Under the pieces are notes generated by a model, which was given only the letters and a program-made list of their open reading frames with translations, was not told the origin of the DNA and searched no databases. A stretch of DNA of 38,232 nucleotides, from NCBI GenBank assembly GCA_019090455.1, contig JAHRWA010000087.1, positions 1 to 38,232 of the forward strand, in the 5' to 3' direction. The first letter of the stretch is position 1; the number at the start of each line of letters is the position of its first letter. A program made the position numbers and the translations under genes. Positions 16,850-25,737 of the stretch are shown here, piece after piece. Origin of the DNA: Pseudomonadales bacterium (GTDB lineage Bacteria; Pseudomonadota; Gammaproteobacteria; Pseudomonadales; DC-out160).

Positions 16850-17149
16850 ATGTATGCCGTCATATTTAAGGCAAAAATGAATACGCTAGATGATCGCTAT
16901 TTCAAAATGGCATCGAAATTACGAGATCTTGCTATTGAAAACTATGGCTGTACAGAATTCACATCAGTCGCCGAAGGATCAGAAGAGATAACAATATCGT
17001 ATTGGAAAGACCTGGCGCAGATTAAAAGTTGGAAGAACGATGCTCAGCATAAAGTGGCCCAAACCATTGGGCAGGCGGAATGGTATCAATCCTATACTGT
17101 GCAAGTGGTGGAAATTCTGCGTGAGTATGGCAGTGAGGCCAGTTCTTAA
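16850..17149 (+). CDS. Antibiotic-biosynthesis monooxygenase (ABM)-domain protein
   Basis: A 99-residue protein with the dimeric ferredoxin-like ABM fold pattern: MYAVIFKAKM as strand one, a helix (RYFKMASKLRDLAIENYGC), TEFTSVAEGSEEITISYWKD as the central strands, and AQHKVAQTIGQAEWYQSYTVQVVEI at the end. ABM proteins range from quinol monooxygenases and haem-degrading enzymes to structural proteins, so the reaction is unknown. The ATG at 16850 has GGAG nine bases upstream. It is convergent with pqqE, and both end within the shared hairpin at 17149-17196. Confidence 0.75.
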   Translation: MYAVIFKAKMNTLDDRYFKMASKLRDLAIENYGCTEFTSVAEGSEEITISYWKDLAQIKSWKNDAQHKVAQTIGQAEWYQSYTVQVVEILREYGSEASS

Positions 17150-17196
17150 ATCGTAAAGTCTTAAGTTGTAAGTCGTAAGCCATAGACTTTACGATT
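17149..17196. terminator. Bidirectional terminator between the ABM gene and pqqE
   Basis: AATCGTAAAGTC and GACTTTACGATT form a perfect 12-bp inverted repeat with a 24-base loop. On the plus strand a run of five T follows six bases beyond the stem. The repeat overlaps the stop codons of both convergent genes. Confidence 0.6.
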
Positions 17197-18343
17197 CGAT
17201 CGTTTTTATCAACTTCTTACTATTAACACTATTTCGAAAAATAACGCCGTCTTCAAAACCGGCAGGGCCACTATCGGTTTTAGCTTGTTGGATGATGTGG
17301 TGATGGGGTGATAGTTCACAAGCAGGATCTGCTTGTTCGGCATCGCCAGTGAGTAGAAATGCCTGGCATCGACAGCCGCCGTAATCATTACCTTTTTCGG
17401 GGCAGCTGCGGCAGGGTTCTTTCATCCAAGAGTCGCCTCGGAAATGGTTGAACGCTTCTGACTGGTACCAGATTGAATTGAGATCGTTGCCTACGACATT
17501 GGGGAACTCGATTCCGGGAAGATCCCTAGCGCTGTGGCAGGGTAGGGCGGTTCCATCGGGTGCAACGGTTAAAAATATTTTTCCCCAACCGTGCATGCAA
17601 GGTTTAGGTTTGTTTTCATAATAGTCGGGGATGATGTAGAAGATTTTCATCTTGCCTTCTAGCCGCTCTTGATGGGCTTTGACTATCTTCTCTGCACGAT
17701 CTAGTTGTTCTCGGCTGGGTAATAATTGCGAGCGGTTAACTAGCGCAAAACCGTAATATTGTGCCGTTGCCAATTCTACGTAATCCACATCTAAAGATTC
17801 TGCGAATTGAATGATCTCTTCAATTTGATTAATGTTGCCTTTGTGTATGACAATGTTGAACACCATAGACAGGCCGGCTTCTTTGATGATTTCAACGGTT
17901 TTCTTTTTGTGTTCGAAGCAGTCAGTGCCAGCAATATAATTATTCAGTGTCGCGTCGGCGGCTTGAAAGCTAACCTGGATATGATCAATGCCGGCGTCGA
18001 TAATTTGTTTTAATCTTGTTTCATTAACGCCAACGGTGGACGTAATTAGGTTGGTGTAATAACCCATCTTGCGCGCTTCTTGAATGAGTTCTTCTAAATC
18101 TTTTCTGACCGCAGGCTCACCACCGGAAAACCCTAACTGAACAGCACCTAACTCTCGCCCTTGTTCAAAGACTTTCAACCACTGCTCTGTGGTTAACTCA
18201 TCTTTTAATTGAGCGTAATTAACGGGGTTTGAGCAATAGGAGCATTGTAACGGGCAGCGATAAGTTAACTCTGCCATTAGCCATAAAGGTTGGCCCGTTT
18301 CAATGGGGCTGGGTTGTATGTCTATTTTATTTGAGCCAGCCAT
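17189..18343 (-). CDS. pqqE: PQQ biosynthesis radical SAM enzyme PqqE
   Basis: PqqE is the radical SAM/SPASM enzyme that joins the Glu and Tyr side chains of PqqA. In this 384-residue protein the radical SAM cluster motif CPLQCSYC is at residues 30-37, followed by the glycine-rich QLGFSGGEPAVRKDL. The C-terminal SPASM cysteines are visible in KPCMHGWG, LPCHSARD, CRSCPEKGNDYGGCRCQ and DPACELSP. The ATG at 18343 overlaps the end of pqqD by 17 bases, indicating tight coupling; the two proteins work as a complex with PqqA. It is the last gene of the operon, and its stop lies within the terminator hairpin. Confidence 0.97.
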   Translation of the reverse strand: MAGSNKIDIQPSPIETGQPLWLMAELTYRCPLQCSYCSNPVNYAQLKDELTTEQWLKVFEQGRELGAVQLGFSGGEPAVRKDLEELIQEARKMGYYTNLITSTVGVNETRLKQIIDAGIDHIQVSFQAADATLNNYIAGTDCFEHKKKTVEIIKEAGLSMVFNIVIHKGNINQIEEIIQFAESLDVDYVELATAQYYGFALVNRSQLLPSREQLDRAEKIVKAHQERLEGKMKIFYIIPDYYENKPKPCMHGWGKIFLTVAPDGTALPCHSARDLPGIEFPNVVGNDLNSIWYQSEAFNHFRGDSWMKEPCRSCPEKGNDYGGCRCQAFLLTGDAEQADPACELSPHHHIIQQAKTDSGPAGFEDGVIFRNSVNSKKLIKTIES

Positions 18344-18602
18344 TGCTAAGTGCTTCCTGTATGAATTCTTTAATGTCGTTAGCTATTCCTTGGGCTTCAG
18401 GGAACTTCTTTTCCAACGCTGCAACCACATCCTCTCCGCTATTGCTGCCTTCGCAAAGTGTCAATATCTCAGCCGCGCTGGGGCTGAGTTTTATCATACC
18501 TTCGGGATACAATAAAACGTGGGCATCTTGGGCTTTTTCCCATTGCAGTCGAAAGCCATGATTGAGTTTGAACACTTTTGTTAAGTCGACTTTCAAAGTC
18601 AT
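18327..18602 (-). CDS. pqqD: PqqA-binding chaperone PqqD
   Basis: PqqD is the small recognition protein that presents PqqA to PqqE. The 91-residue length and features fit: an N-terminal strand region ([37 protein letters not shown]) followed by the winged-helix-like part ([32 protein letters not shown]). The ATG at 18602 has a strong AAGGAGG six bases upstream and overlaps the pqqC stop by four bases. Confidence 0.95.
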   Translation of the reverse strand: MTLKVDLTKVFKLNHGFRLQWEKAQDAHVLLYPEGMIKLSPSAAEILTLCEGSNSGEDVVAALEKKFPEAQGIANDIKEFIQEALSNGWLK

Positions 18603-19336
18603 GAGTTGCCTCCTTCTATTTCGATATTGTGATAAGGAGGCCGATTATACTCATAAGCTAAGGTCATCGCGTCGAGCATGGTCCAAAGGATATCCAATTT
18701 AAATTGCAAGATATTGAGTGCTTGCGCTTGTAGTGCTGCGGTATTGAAGTGCTCTAAGGTGAGTTCAAGCCCGTGTTCTACATCTCTGCGGGCTTCGCCT
18801 AGGCGGGTTCGAAAATAATCGTAGCCCCCTTTGTCTATCCAGGGGTAATGCTCCGGCCAAGAATCTAAACGTTTTTGATGTATGTCGGGGGCAAACATTT
18901 CTGTTAGTGAAGAGCAGGCGGCTTCTTGCCAGCTGGCCTTGCGAGCAAAATTGACGTAAGCATCCACAGCAAATCGAACGCCAGGCAACACATGTTCTAA
19001 GGATTCTATCTCTTCACGCTTTAGTCCGACGGATTCGCCGAGGCGTAACCAGGCTTCAATACCACCTTCGGCTCCATCGTAGCCATCATGATCTAATATG
19101 CGTTGTACCCATTTTTTTCGGACATCTTTGTTAGGGCAGTTGGCTAAGACATTGGCATCTTTAACGGGAATTGCGGTTTGATAATAATATCGGTTGGCGA
19201 CCCAGCCTTGAATTTGTTTTTGAGTGCACTGACCGCTATTCATCATGATATGAAAAGGATGATGTATATGATAAAAAGCGCCTTTACCACGCAGCTTGGC
19301 TTCAAATTCTTCTCGGCTGTAGAGCTTATCAAGCAT
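18599..19336 (-). CDS. pqqC: Pyrroloquinoline-quinone synthase PqqC
   Basis: PqqC carries out the last ring closure and oxidation of PQQ synthesis without a metal. The 245-residue helical protein has the family hallmarks: [33 protein letters not shown] at the N-terminus, [21 protein letters not shown] with the acidic active-site residues, and [23 protein letters not shown] towards the C-terminus. The ATG at 19336 has GGAGG six bases upstream. It follows pqqB by 71 bases and overlaps pqqD by four. Confidence 0.97.
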   Translation of the reverse strand: MLDKLYSREEFEAKLRGKGAFYHIHHPFHIMMNSGQCTQKQIQGWVANRYYYQTAIPVKDANVLANCPNKDVRKKWVQRILDHDGYDGAEGGIEAWLRLGESVGLKREEIESLEHVLPGVRFAVDAYVNFARKASWQEAACSSLTEMFAPDIHQKRLDSWPEHYPWIDKGGYDYFRTRLGEARRDVEHGLELTLEHFNTAALQAQALNILQFKLDILWTMLDAMTLAYEYNRPPYHNIEIEGGNS

Positions 19337-19407
19337 GATGAGCCTCCGGTTTGATAAAACGAGTTGGGTTTTTATAAGGTGTTTTGGATTGGCAAAACAC
19401 CTTAACG

Positions 19408-20325
19408 TTATAAAGTCACTTTCATGCCGTCGTAGGCGACTTCGATGTTAGCCGATTTTAATTCTGCTCTTTGTGGAGAATCTTCGTTTAAAATAGGATT
19501 ACTATTATTGATGTGTATCAATATCTTCCTTTGCTTCTCCAGCGGTGCCAACATTTCCATCATACCGTTTTTGCCTGACTGTGGAAGATGACCCATATCC
19601 GATGCCATTTTATCCCCCAGTCCCAAAGCATGCATTTCATCATTGGTCCAAAAGGTACCGTCAACCATCAAGCAATCGGATGTTTTCATGATGTCGAGTA
19701 CTTTATCGTTAACGGAATTTAAGCCAGGGGCATAGAAAAGTTTGCCGCCGCTTTTAATGTCCTCAATTTGAACGGCAATATTATCGCCTCTGTGTTGATC
19801 GTGACGATGAGGAGAATAGGGAGGGGCTTTGCCGTCCACATCCCAAACACGTAAGCGCAAACCGGGTAGCTCTGGAATTTCAAAAGCTTCTCCATCGACT
19901 CCCAAAGTGCGGTGATTAATGCCGCCATTCCAGCTCTTGAGCAATTCAAAAATAGGGAATCCGGTGGTGAGATCTTGGTAGGCCATTTCAGTGCTGTAGA
20001 CCAAATGGGGGCAGCCTTCTCTCAGCATCAACAGGCCCGTGGTGTGATCAATTTGGCTGTCTATATAGAGGATGGCTTTTATGGGAGTGTCACGCAGACC
20101 TTTGGCTCGAGGTTGCATTTCCGGGTTTTGGCTAATTTGCTGCAACAGATCGGGAGAAGTATTGAATAACAACCAATCTTCGCCATTGCTACTGATGGCG
20201 ATGGAGGACTGTGTGCGTGCAGTGATATTAAGGGTGCCGTTACGATAGCCGGAACAGTTGGGGCAATTGCAATTCCACTGAGGGAATCCACCACCAGCAC
20301 CGGATCCTAGTACTAGAATTTCCAT
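19408..20325 (-). CDS. pqqB: PQQ biosynthesis protein PqqB
   Basis: PqqB is a metallo-beta-lactamase-fold oxygenase proposed to hydroxylate the tyrosine of the diamino-acid precursor. The 305-residue protein starts [19 protein letters not shown], then CNCPNC with the structural zinc cysteines, and has the family His/Asp elements ([41 protein letters not shown]). It uses iron in place of the canonical hydrolase metals. The start ATG at 20325 lacks a strong ribosome binding site, in keeping with lower translation than pqqA. It is separated from pqqA by 169 bases that contain a strong hairpin. Confidence 0.97.
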   Translation of the reverse strand: MEILVLGSGAGGGFPQWNCNCPNCSGYRNGTLNITARTQSSIAISSNGEDWLLFNTSPDLLQQISQNPEMQPRAKGLRDTPIKAILYIDSQIDHTTGLLMLREGCPHLVYSTEMAYQDLTTGFPIFELLKSWNGGINHRTLGVDGEAFEIPELPGLRLRVWDVDGKAPPYSPHRHDQHRGDNIAVQIEDIKSGGKLFYAPGLNSVNDKVLDIMKTSDCLMVDGTFWTNDEMHALGLGDKMASDMGHLPQSGKNGMMEMLAPLEKQRKILIHINNSNPILNEDSPQRAELKSANIEVAYDGMKVTL

Positions 20326-20460
20326 GACTTAACCATTACTTAGTTTTTGTTTGATTATTGAATTTTGTTTACTGATTATCTATTTATTTGGCTGTCTTGA
20401 ACACAGTGAAACTTGAACATAGAACGAAAAGCGGGGAGGGGGTATATCAAGGGAGGAAAG

Positions 20461-20488
20461 TAATGGCTCTTGAGTACAAGAGCCATTA
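20461..20488. promoter_or_regulatory. Hairpin between pqqA and pqqB
   Basis: TAATGGCTCTTG and CAAGAGCCATTA are a perfect 12-bp inverted repeat with a four-base loop, six bases after the pqqA stop. No T-run follows on the minus strand, so it is more likely an attenuator or a 3'-stabilising structure for abundant pqqA message than a full terminator. Hairpins here are known in other pqq operons. Confidence 0.7.
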
Positions 20489-20494
20489 AGAACA

Positions 20495-20566
20495 TTACCG
20501 ACGGTAGCAGTACATCGTTACTTCAAACCCAAGGCGTAGTTCTTCATAGGAAGGTTTAGTCCACAT
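20495..20566 (-). CDS. pqqA: PQQ precursor peptide PqqA
   Basis: A 23-residue peptide read from ATG at 20566 to TAA at 20495. It contains [19 protein letters not shown] followed by a short basic tail, with the conserved Glu15 and Tyr19 (E-x-x-x-Y) that become the PQQ backbone. The AAGGA ribosome binding site is eight bases upstream. It is the first gene of pqqABCDE. The peptide is cross-linked by PqqE with PqqD, cut out by proteases, and finished by PqqB and PqqC. Confidence 0.96.
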   Translation of the reverse strand: MWTKPSYEELRLGFEVTMYCYRR

Positions 20567-20742
20567 AATGTGAGTCCTTATAGTTAATTTTAAGATAGGT
20601 TATTGATAATACGGTCATTCAAAACTGTTGCGTAATCTTCACTTCTACAGCTAAAGGTTAGCTTATTTCCAACCGATCATCTAAAAAATGATACGCTCCT
20701 CGACAATACCACTATCCACACAGCCAAACAATAGGGCCATCA

Positions 20743-22755
20743 ATGTCGCAAATTCCGGATTCACCCTACGGCAGTTGGTCTTCGCCATTGTCCGCGCAGG
20801 AAATAACCGAAACAGTCAATACACCCACTGATATTACGATTCATCAAAATCAACTGTTTTGGCTGGAGCTTAGAGCTAAAGAAAACAGTCGCTTAACACT
20901 GATGACCGTCCGTGATGGCGTACAGATGGAACTGACTCCTGCTCCGTTTAACCTCCGGTCTCGGCTGCACGAATACGGGGGGGGAGCCTATCTCGTTAAA
21001 GACGCTCAGGCTTTTTTCTGCAATGCAGAGGATCAGAGTATCTATTGCTTGGACTCTCTTGCAGGAGAGGCGTCGCCCGTACCTATTACTGAAAAAAGTA
21101 CTTGCCGGTATGCGGATATGCAGGTGGATCTATGTAGAGGAAGACTAATCTGTATTCGGGAATCGCATGTGGGGTTACCCGTTAGCTCCAGCAGCCCCAA
21201 AAATGAAATCATCGCCATTGATCTGTTGACTCACAAACAAGAAGTGCTGGTTTCGGGGGCGGATTTCTATTCCTCTGTTAAGGTTTCAGTTGATGGTAGC
21301 TCACTAAGTTGGCTGTGTTGGAATCATCCTCATATGCCTTGGGATGAGACGGCTTTATTTTGTGGGCGTTTTGATGAAAAGGGTTTGCTCAGAGATCTTA
21401 GACATATTGCAGGTGATGGGGATGAATCAATATTTCAGCCTGAATGGGATTGTGACAACCGATTGATCTTTGTCTCGGACCGATCAAATTGGTGGAATCT
21501 TTATCGCTGTGATCCGTGGGGTGACGATCTTAAAATTCAATGCTTATATTCTGCGGATATGGAATTTGGACGGCCTCAATGGGTCTGTGGACAGAGGGCG
21601 TATAGTGTCAATTCTCAGGGAGAAGTTGTGTCTAGTCACTTCTCTCAAGGTCAATGGCAACTGGCAACGCTAACGGAACAAGGACTGAAGACGATTGGGT
21701 CCGGCTATAGCGATCTGAAATCGATTGTCACTGAAGGTGAGCATGCCTGGGCTATTGCCAGTTCGCCGGATGCGCTTGATCAAATTGTTTGTTTCGATTT
21801 GATCAGCCGCGAGGTGACGCCGGTTTTTCCGGTGCAATCACATCCACTGAAAGCGTATTTTTCTGAGCCGAGCAGTATTACCTTTCAAAGTGGTGAGCAG
21901 AAGGAGAATGTGCAAGGCTATCTCTATCTACCCACTAACCCGGATTATTCCCCCTCAGAGGACACGTTGCCTCCGCTTATTATCAAAACCCACGGTGGCC
22001 CCAGTTCAGCGGCGACGAGTGCCTTGGATTTGAATATCCAATATTGGACTAGTCGTGGGTTTGCCTTGTTTGATATCAATTATCGAGGCAGTACGGGGTT
22101 TGGTCGCGCCTTTAGGGAAAGGCTATACGGAAACTGGGGGGACTATGATGTGCAAGACTGTCTTTACGGTGCGCGGCATTTAGTGGAAACAAAACAGGTG
22201 AATCCGCACCAAATCATCATTCGAGGCCACAGTGCCGGAGGTTATACGACCTTGTGTGCGTTACTCTTCCATGATTTTTTTAATGCGGGTGCCTCGTTAT
22301 ACGGCATTAGCGACTTAAAGAAACTGTCAGACGAATGTCATAAGTTTGAATCTCATTATGTGGATAAACTGATTGGTTCCGAGGAGGCGTTTGCTCAACG
22401 TTATCAAGATAGGTCTCCGTTGTATGCTTTGGAGCCTGTCTCAATGGAAACAGAAGCAATGAAAAAAGAGGCCACAAAAAAAACAACCTGCCCCATTATT
22501 TTTATGCAGGGGTTGAAAGATAAAGTCGTGCCTCCTAACCAGTCCCAGCTTATGGTCAATAAACTCAAAGAAAATGATGTCCCTGTCGCATACCTAGAAT
22601 TCCCAGAAGAAGGCCACGGTTTTCAGTTAAGAAAAAATAGAATTAAAGCGTTGGAAGCGGAATTAATGTTTTACCGAAGTGTATTCAATATAGAAGATTC
22701 TGAAAATCTACCCTTATTGGAAATTTTCAATTTAGTCTCGAGTCAAAAAAAATAA
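20743..22755 (+). CDS. S9-family (prolyl oligopeptidase-type) serine peptidase
   Basis: A 670-residue protein with an N-terminal beta-propeller (about residues 30-380, with repeats such as FQPEWDCDNRLIFVSDRSNWW) and a C-terminal alpha/beta-hydrolase domain. The catalytic triad is readable: Ser497 in GHSAGG, Asp593 in GLKDKV, His625 in EEGHGF. The propeller would limit substrates to peptides. No signal peptide is visible, so it is likely cytoplasmic. It is divergent from pqqA across 176 bases. S9 peptidases occur beside pqq genes in some pseudomonads, and no PqqF/PqqG-type M16 protease is seen in this window, so a part in PqqA processing is plausible but unproven. Confidence 0.88.
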   Translation: MSQIPDSPYGSWSSPLSAQEITETVNTPTDITIHQNQLFWLELRAKENSRLTLMTVRDGVQMELTPAPFNLRSRLHEYGGGAYLVKDAQAFFCNAEDQSIYCLDSLAGEASPVPITEKSTCRYADMQVDLCRGRLICIRESHVGLPVSSSSPKNEIIAIDLLTHKQEVLVSGADFYSSVKVSVDGSSLSWLCWNHPHMPWDETALFCGRFDEKGLLRDLRHIAGDGDESIFQPEWDCDNRLIFVSDRSNWWNLYRCDPWGDDLKIQCLYSADMEFGRPQWVCGQRAYSVNSQGEVVSSHFSQGQWQLATLTEQGLKTIGSGYSDLKSIVTEGEHAWAIASSPDALDQIVCFDLISREVTPVFPVQSHPLKAYFSEPSSITFQSGEQKENVQGYLYLPTNPDYSPSEDTLPPLIIKTHGGPSSAATSALDLNIQYWTSRGFALFDINYRGSTGFGRAFRERLYGNWGDYDVQDCLYGARHLVETKQVNPHQIIIRGHSAGGYTTLCALLFHDFFNAGASLYGISDLKKLSDECHKFESHYVDKLIGSEEAFAQRYQDRSPLYALEPVSMETEAMKKEATKKTTCPIIFMQGLKDKVVPPNQSQLMVNKLKENDVPVAYLEFPEEGHGFQLRKNRIKALEAELMFYRSVFNIEDSENLPLLEIFNLVSSQKK

Positions 22756-22768
22756 AGGGAATGTGTTT

Positions 22769-24100
22769 GTGTCTAAGCCTATGTTAACCGAAGGTGCTAT
22801 CGGTCCTATCTTATATCGTATGTCTATTCCTATGATGTTGGGGATAGTGGCGATTTTAGTTTTTAATTTTGTCGACGCTTATTATATTAGTTTATTAGGG
22901 ACAGACTATTTAGCGGCGGTGAGTTTTACCTTTCCTGCTACCTTTGCGGTGATGAGTTTAATTTTAGGTTTGGGGGTCGGTAATTCTACTTTAATTGCCG
23001 TTGAGTTGGGCGCAGGCCGAACAGAGCAAGCAAAGCAATTTGCGACCTACAGTATTGCGGCTTGTGTGATGATTGTCTTTAGCGCTTCCCTGTTGGGAAT
23101 TATCTGTATTGATCCTTTGTTTAGTTTGTTAGGAGCGAAAGAATCAGTACGAGCCCTCATTCAAGATTATATGCATATTTGGTATATGGGTGTCGTGCTG
23201 CTTGCGTTCCCGATGATATCCAATAGTGCTATGCGAGCCACGGGCGACACGCGTACACCGAGTTTGATCATGGGAATGTCCGCCCTAATCAACGGCATTT
23301 TAGATCCCTTTCTTATTTTTGGTATTGGCCCCTTCCCGCGATTAGAGATGCAGGGAGCAGCGTTGTCCTCTGCGATTTCTTGGTGTATTGCAGCGGTGGT
23401 CGCGGTGAGAGCGTTGAATGGAAAGTCGATGTTAATATTAACTCGACCTCAATGGGAGGTGGTGCGTTCTTGTTGGCGAAGGTTGGTTACCATTGCCATG
23501 CCTATAGTCGGTAGCAATTTGTTAAACCCCTTAGCGTTGGGTGTGATTACTGCGATGGTGGCGCAATTTGGCGAAGCGGCAGTGGCAGCGACAGGAGTGG
23601 GGATGAGGTTAGAACAAATTGTGATAATTTCGGCAATGGGACTTTCGGCTTGTATACCGCCTTTCGTTGGGCAAAATAGGGGAGCTAGAAAGTTTCACCG
23701 AATCGGTGATGCGATGAAGTTGAGTTTTCAATTTCTAATGACTTGGCAATGTGCGCTTGCACTCATTATATTTGTTGGCGCACCTGGGATCGCGGCGTTG
23801 TTCAGTCAGGCTGAAGAAACCAAGAGTATCATTCAAATGTATCTGATGACCTTGCCGTTAAGTTACGGTTTTTTGGCATGGGTGATGATTGGCAGTGCGT
23901 TGTTTAACGGATTGCATTCGCCTGGCAAAGGGTTGTTGTTGAATGCCTCTCGATTATTTTTATTTTATATTCCTTTCGCGTATCTAGGTAGCGAGTTAAA
24001 GGGAGTGGAAGGGCTTTTTATCGGCTGTGCGTTGGCGAATGTAACGGCGGGTGTTTTAGCTTGGGCGTGGACTCGTGCTACTCATAAAGCTTTGGTGTAA
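22769..24100 (+). CDS. MATE-family efflux transporter
   Basis: A 443-residue inner-membrane protein with about twelve helices in two halves, the MATE layout. The first half has MSIPMMLGIVAILVFNFVDAYY and LGLGVGNSTLIAVELGAGR; the second has MPIVGSNLLNPLALGVITAMVAQFG and SACIPPFVGQNRGARK, the paired Gly/Gln-Asn-x-Gly-Ala signatures of the family. MATE proteins export cationic or amphipathic compounds using Na+ or H+. The start was put at GTG 22769 because AAGGGA then lies eight bases upstream; a GTG at 22763 is too close to that site. It begins 13 bases after the S9 peptidase stop and is probably co-transcribed with it. Confidence 0.9.
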   Translation: MSKPMLTEGAIGPILYRMSIPMMLGIVAILVFNFVDAYYISLLGTDYLAAVSFTFPATFAVMSLILGLGVGNSTLIAVELGAGRTEQAKQFATYSIAACVMIVFSASLLGIICIDPLFSLLGAKESVRALIQDYMHIWYMGVVLLAFPMISNSAMRATGDTRTPSLIMGMSALINGILDPFLIFGIGPFPRLEMQGAALSSAISWCIAAVVAVRALNGKSMLILTRPQWEVVRSCWRRLVTIAMPIVGSNLLNPLALGVITAMVAQFGEAAVAATGVGMRLEQIVIISAMGLSACIPPFVGQNRGARKFHRIGDAMKLSFQFLMTWQCALALIIFVGAPGIAALFSQAEETKSIIQMYLMTLPLSYGFLAWVMIGSALFNGLHSPGKGLLLNASRLFLFYIPFAYLGSELKGVEGLFIGCALANVTAGVLAWAWTRATHKALV

Positions 24101-24185
24101 AACCTAATTAGGAGTTAGCTATTTTAGGTATTGTGCTGTGATTCCCATTTTAGAAAGATGATTTTTTGAAGCCGATTCTACCGTC

Positions 24186-24191
24186 TATACT
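24186..24191 (+). promoter_or_regulatory. Candidate -10 box upstream of the SH3/barrel gene
   Basis: TATACT matches five of six positions of the sigma-70 -10 consensus, 77 bases upstream of the ATG at 24268. The -35 region (TTTTGA, 16 bases before) is weak. Confidence 0.3.
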
Positions 24192-24267
24192 TAAGTTTTG
24201 TGGTTGTTAGTGTGTTTAGCTAATTCCCGCGTCTGAGTAACGTTAATCTTAAGAGACAGAGTGTCTA

Positions 24268-25131
24268 ATGTGGCGGCAAGTTATATCTAAGCGTGTATTC
24301 CTTATCTTGGTTTTAGTGATCGCATCACTTTCTCGGTTTTCATTAGCTGATTTGGCTAATGAGGAAAATGATGTGGGCGGGGAAACGACAGAAGTTGCGG
24401 AAGCAAAAGAGAAAAAAGAAGTAAAAGTAAAACCGATGATGCGGGTAGAGGTTATCGATCCCTATGTTGATATGCGAACTGGGCCGGGTAGAGGATATCC
24501 TGTATTTAATGTGGTGGAGCAGGGGGAAGTAGTAACGGTCATCAAACGTAAACCCGATTGGTATCAAATTACCAGTAAAAATGGCAAGACGGGTTGGACC
24601 ACGGCACTACAGCTATCGCGTACTTTAAAAACATCAGGAATACCCGTCAAGTTACCGAATATAGGATATGGCCAGTATCAAAAAAATCGTTTACGAGTGG
24701 GATTTAGCAGTGGACAATTTATGAGTGGAGAGCTGAAGGGTGCTGAAACTTTTAGTGTGACAGCAGGTTACCGAGCGATGAGTTGGTTAGGGATAGAGTT
24801 AGCGGGTGGGAAGTTATATAAGACCGATGTTAGTGGTTCGCATTACGGCATGAATTTAATATTGGAGCCTTCTCCTCGCTGGAGTGTTGTGCCCTACGCT
24901 GTAATGGGTTACGGCATAATGACCTTGGAAACCCAGCCTGGACAGGCGGATGTCAAGTTTGATGATTCCAAATTTAATATTATGGGTGCGGGCGTTAGCT
25001 ACTATCTGGGTAGTAACTTCGTATTCCGTGGAGAATATCGACACTATTCTGTTTCTGCGTCAAAAGGCGATAACATAGATGAAAAAGAGAGTTTGGGCGA
25101 ATGGAAACTAGGCTTCAACACGTTCTTTTAA
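24268..25131 (+). CDS. SH3-domain outer-membrane beta-barrel protein
   Basis: A 287-residue exported protein with two parts. After a signal peptide (cleavage near SLA-DL, residue 27) and an acidic/Lys-rich linker there is a bacterial SH3 domain at about residues 58-118 (DPYVDMRTGPGRGYPVFNV, then DWYQITSKNGKTGWT). From about 135 to the end runs an amphipathic beta-rich segment (RLRVGFSSGQF, GAGVSYYLGSNFVFRGEYRHY) ending in Phe-Phe, the usual BAM recognition end of an outer-membrane barrel. The SH3 domain would sit in the periplasm and could bind peptidoglycan or a partner. It is the first of three barrel genes next to the ExbBD/AgmX-type cluster, and two bases separate it from the next. Confidence 0.75.
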   Translation: MWRQVISKRVFLILVLVIASLSRFSLADLANEENDVGGETTEVAEAKEKKEVKVKPMMRVEVIDPYVDMRTGPGRGYPVFNVVEQGEVVTVIKRKPDWYQITSKNGKTGWTTALQLSRTLKTSGIPVKLPNIGYGQYQKNRLRVGFSSGQFMSGELKGAETFSVTAGYRAMSWLGIELAGGKLYKTDVSGSHYGMNLILEPSPRWSVVPYAVMGYGIMTLETQPGQADVKFDDSKFNIMGAGVSYYLGSNFVFRGEYRHYSVSASKGDNIDEKESLGEWKLGFNTFF

Positions 25132-25133
25132 TT

Positions 25134-25721
25134 ATGAGAGCAATCCCCTGTAGTTTATTTTTGTTAATGTCTTCGACTGTTGCGGTCGCAGACTCTACGG
25201 ATGGCGTGCTACAAACCATCGATATCGATACCGAGTTTTTTGAGTTGGGGGTGACCACAGGCATCATTAGTGTCGATGATTTCTCGAGTGAATTGATGCT
25301 TGGGGTGGGTGCTAAATTTCATGCGACAGAGGATTTGTTTTTACAATTTACTTACGGACAAGCTGACGTGTCGCTTTCAATCTCTGAAAAAAAGGGTGAC
25401 GAACATTTTTCAGGTTCATCCAGAACTTACCGCTATTATGATTTCTTGGTGGGCTATAACGTGATGGCAGGTGAAGTTTTCCCTTATGAAAATGCCGCTT
25501 ACTTGTCTTCTCTTTATGTCGTAGCTGGCGTGGGTAACACCGACTTTGGAGGTGAAAATACTTTTACGCTTGTGGCAGGGGTGGGATACAAAGTCAGTGT
25601 CAATAATGGTTTGGTTTGGTCTGTTGATTTAAAGGATCATGCTTTTAAATCGGGCTTAATTCGATTGGATGAGATCGCGCACAATATAGAGTTTTCCACG
25701 AGTATTGGTTTCTTATTCTGA
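25134..25721 (+). CDS. Outer-membrane beta-barrel domain protein
   Basis: A 195-residue protein with a signal peptide (MRAIPCSLFLLMSSTVAVA) followed by an eight-strand-size barrel: FELGVTTGIISVDDF, LMLGVGAKFHATEDLFLQFT, YYDFLVGYNVMAGE, LYVVAGVGNTDFGG and the C-terminal FSTSIGFLF ending in Phe. The barrel pattern and closing residue point to the outer membrane. It shares this pattern, strand by strand, with the convergent gene at 25725-26435. The ATG at 25134 fits the signal peptide; an ATG at 25101 inside the preceding gene is an alternative with a better ribosome binding site. Probably co-transcribed with the SH3/barrel gene. Confidence 0.72.
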   Translation: MRAIPCSLFLLMSSTVAVADSTDGVLQTIDIDTEFFELGVTTGIISVDDFSSELMLGVGAKFHATEDLFLQFTYGQADVSLSISEKKGDEHFSGSSRTYRYYDFLVGYNVMAGEVFPYENAAYLSSLYVVAGVGNTDFGGENTFTLVAGVGYKVSVNNGLVWSVDLKDHAFKSGLIRLDEIAHNIEFSTSIGFLF

Positions 25722-25737
25722 TAGCTAGAATAAGAAA
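25709..25737. terminator. Palindrome at the meeting point of two convergent barrel genes
   Basis: TTTCTTATTCT and AGAATAAGAAA form a perfect 11-bp inverted repeat around a seven-base loop. It covers both stop regions, partly because each gene encodes Phe-Leu-Phe-stop. It could act as a weak shared terminator. Confidence 0.45.

Noticed and set aside
20567..20742. Promoter pair in the pqqA-S9 divergent region
   Set aside because: Candidate -35/-10 pairs (for example TTGAAT with TATCTT) have wrong spacing; a promoter must exist but I cannot place it.
24103..24112. Palindrome CCTAATTAGG after the MATE gene
   Set aside because: Too short and isolated to separate from chance in AT-rich DNA.
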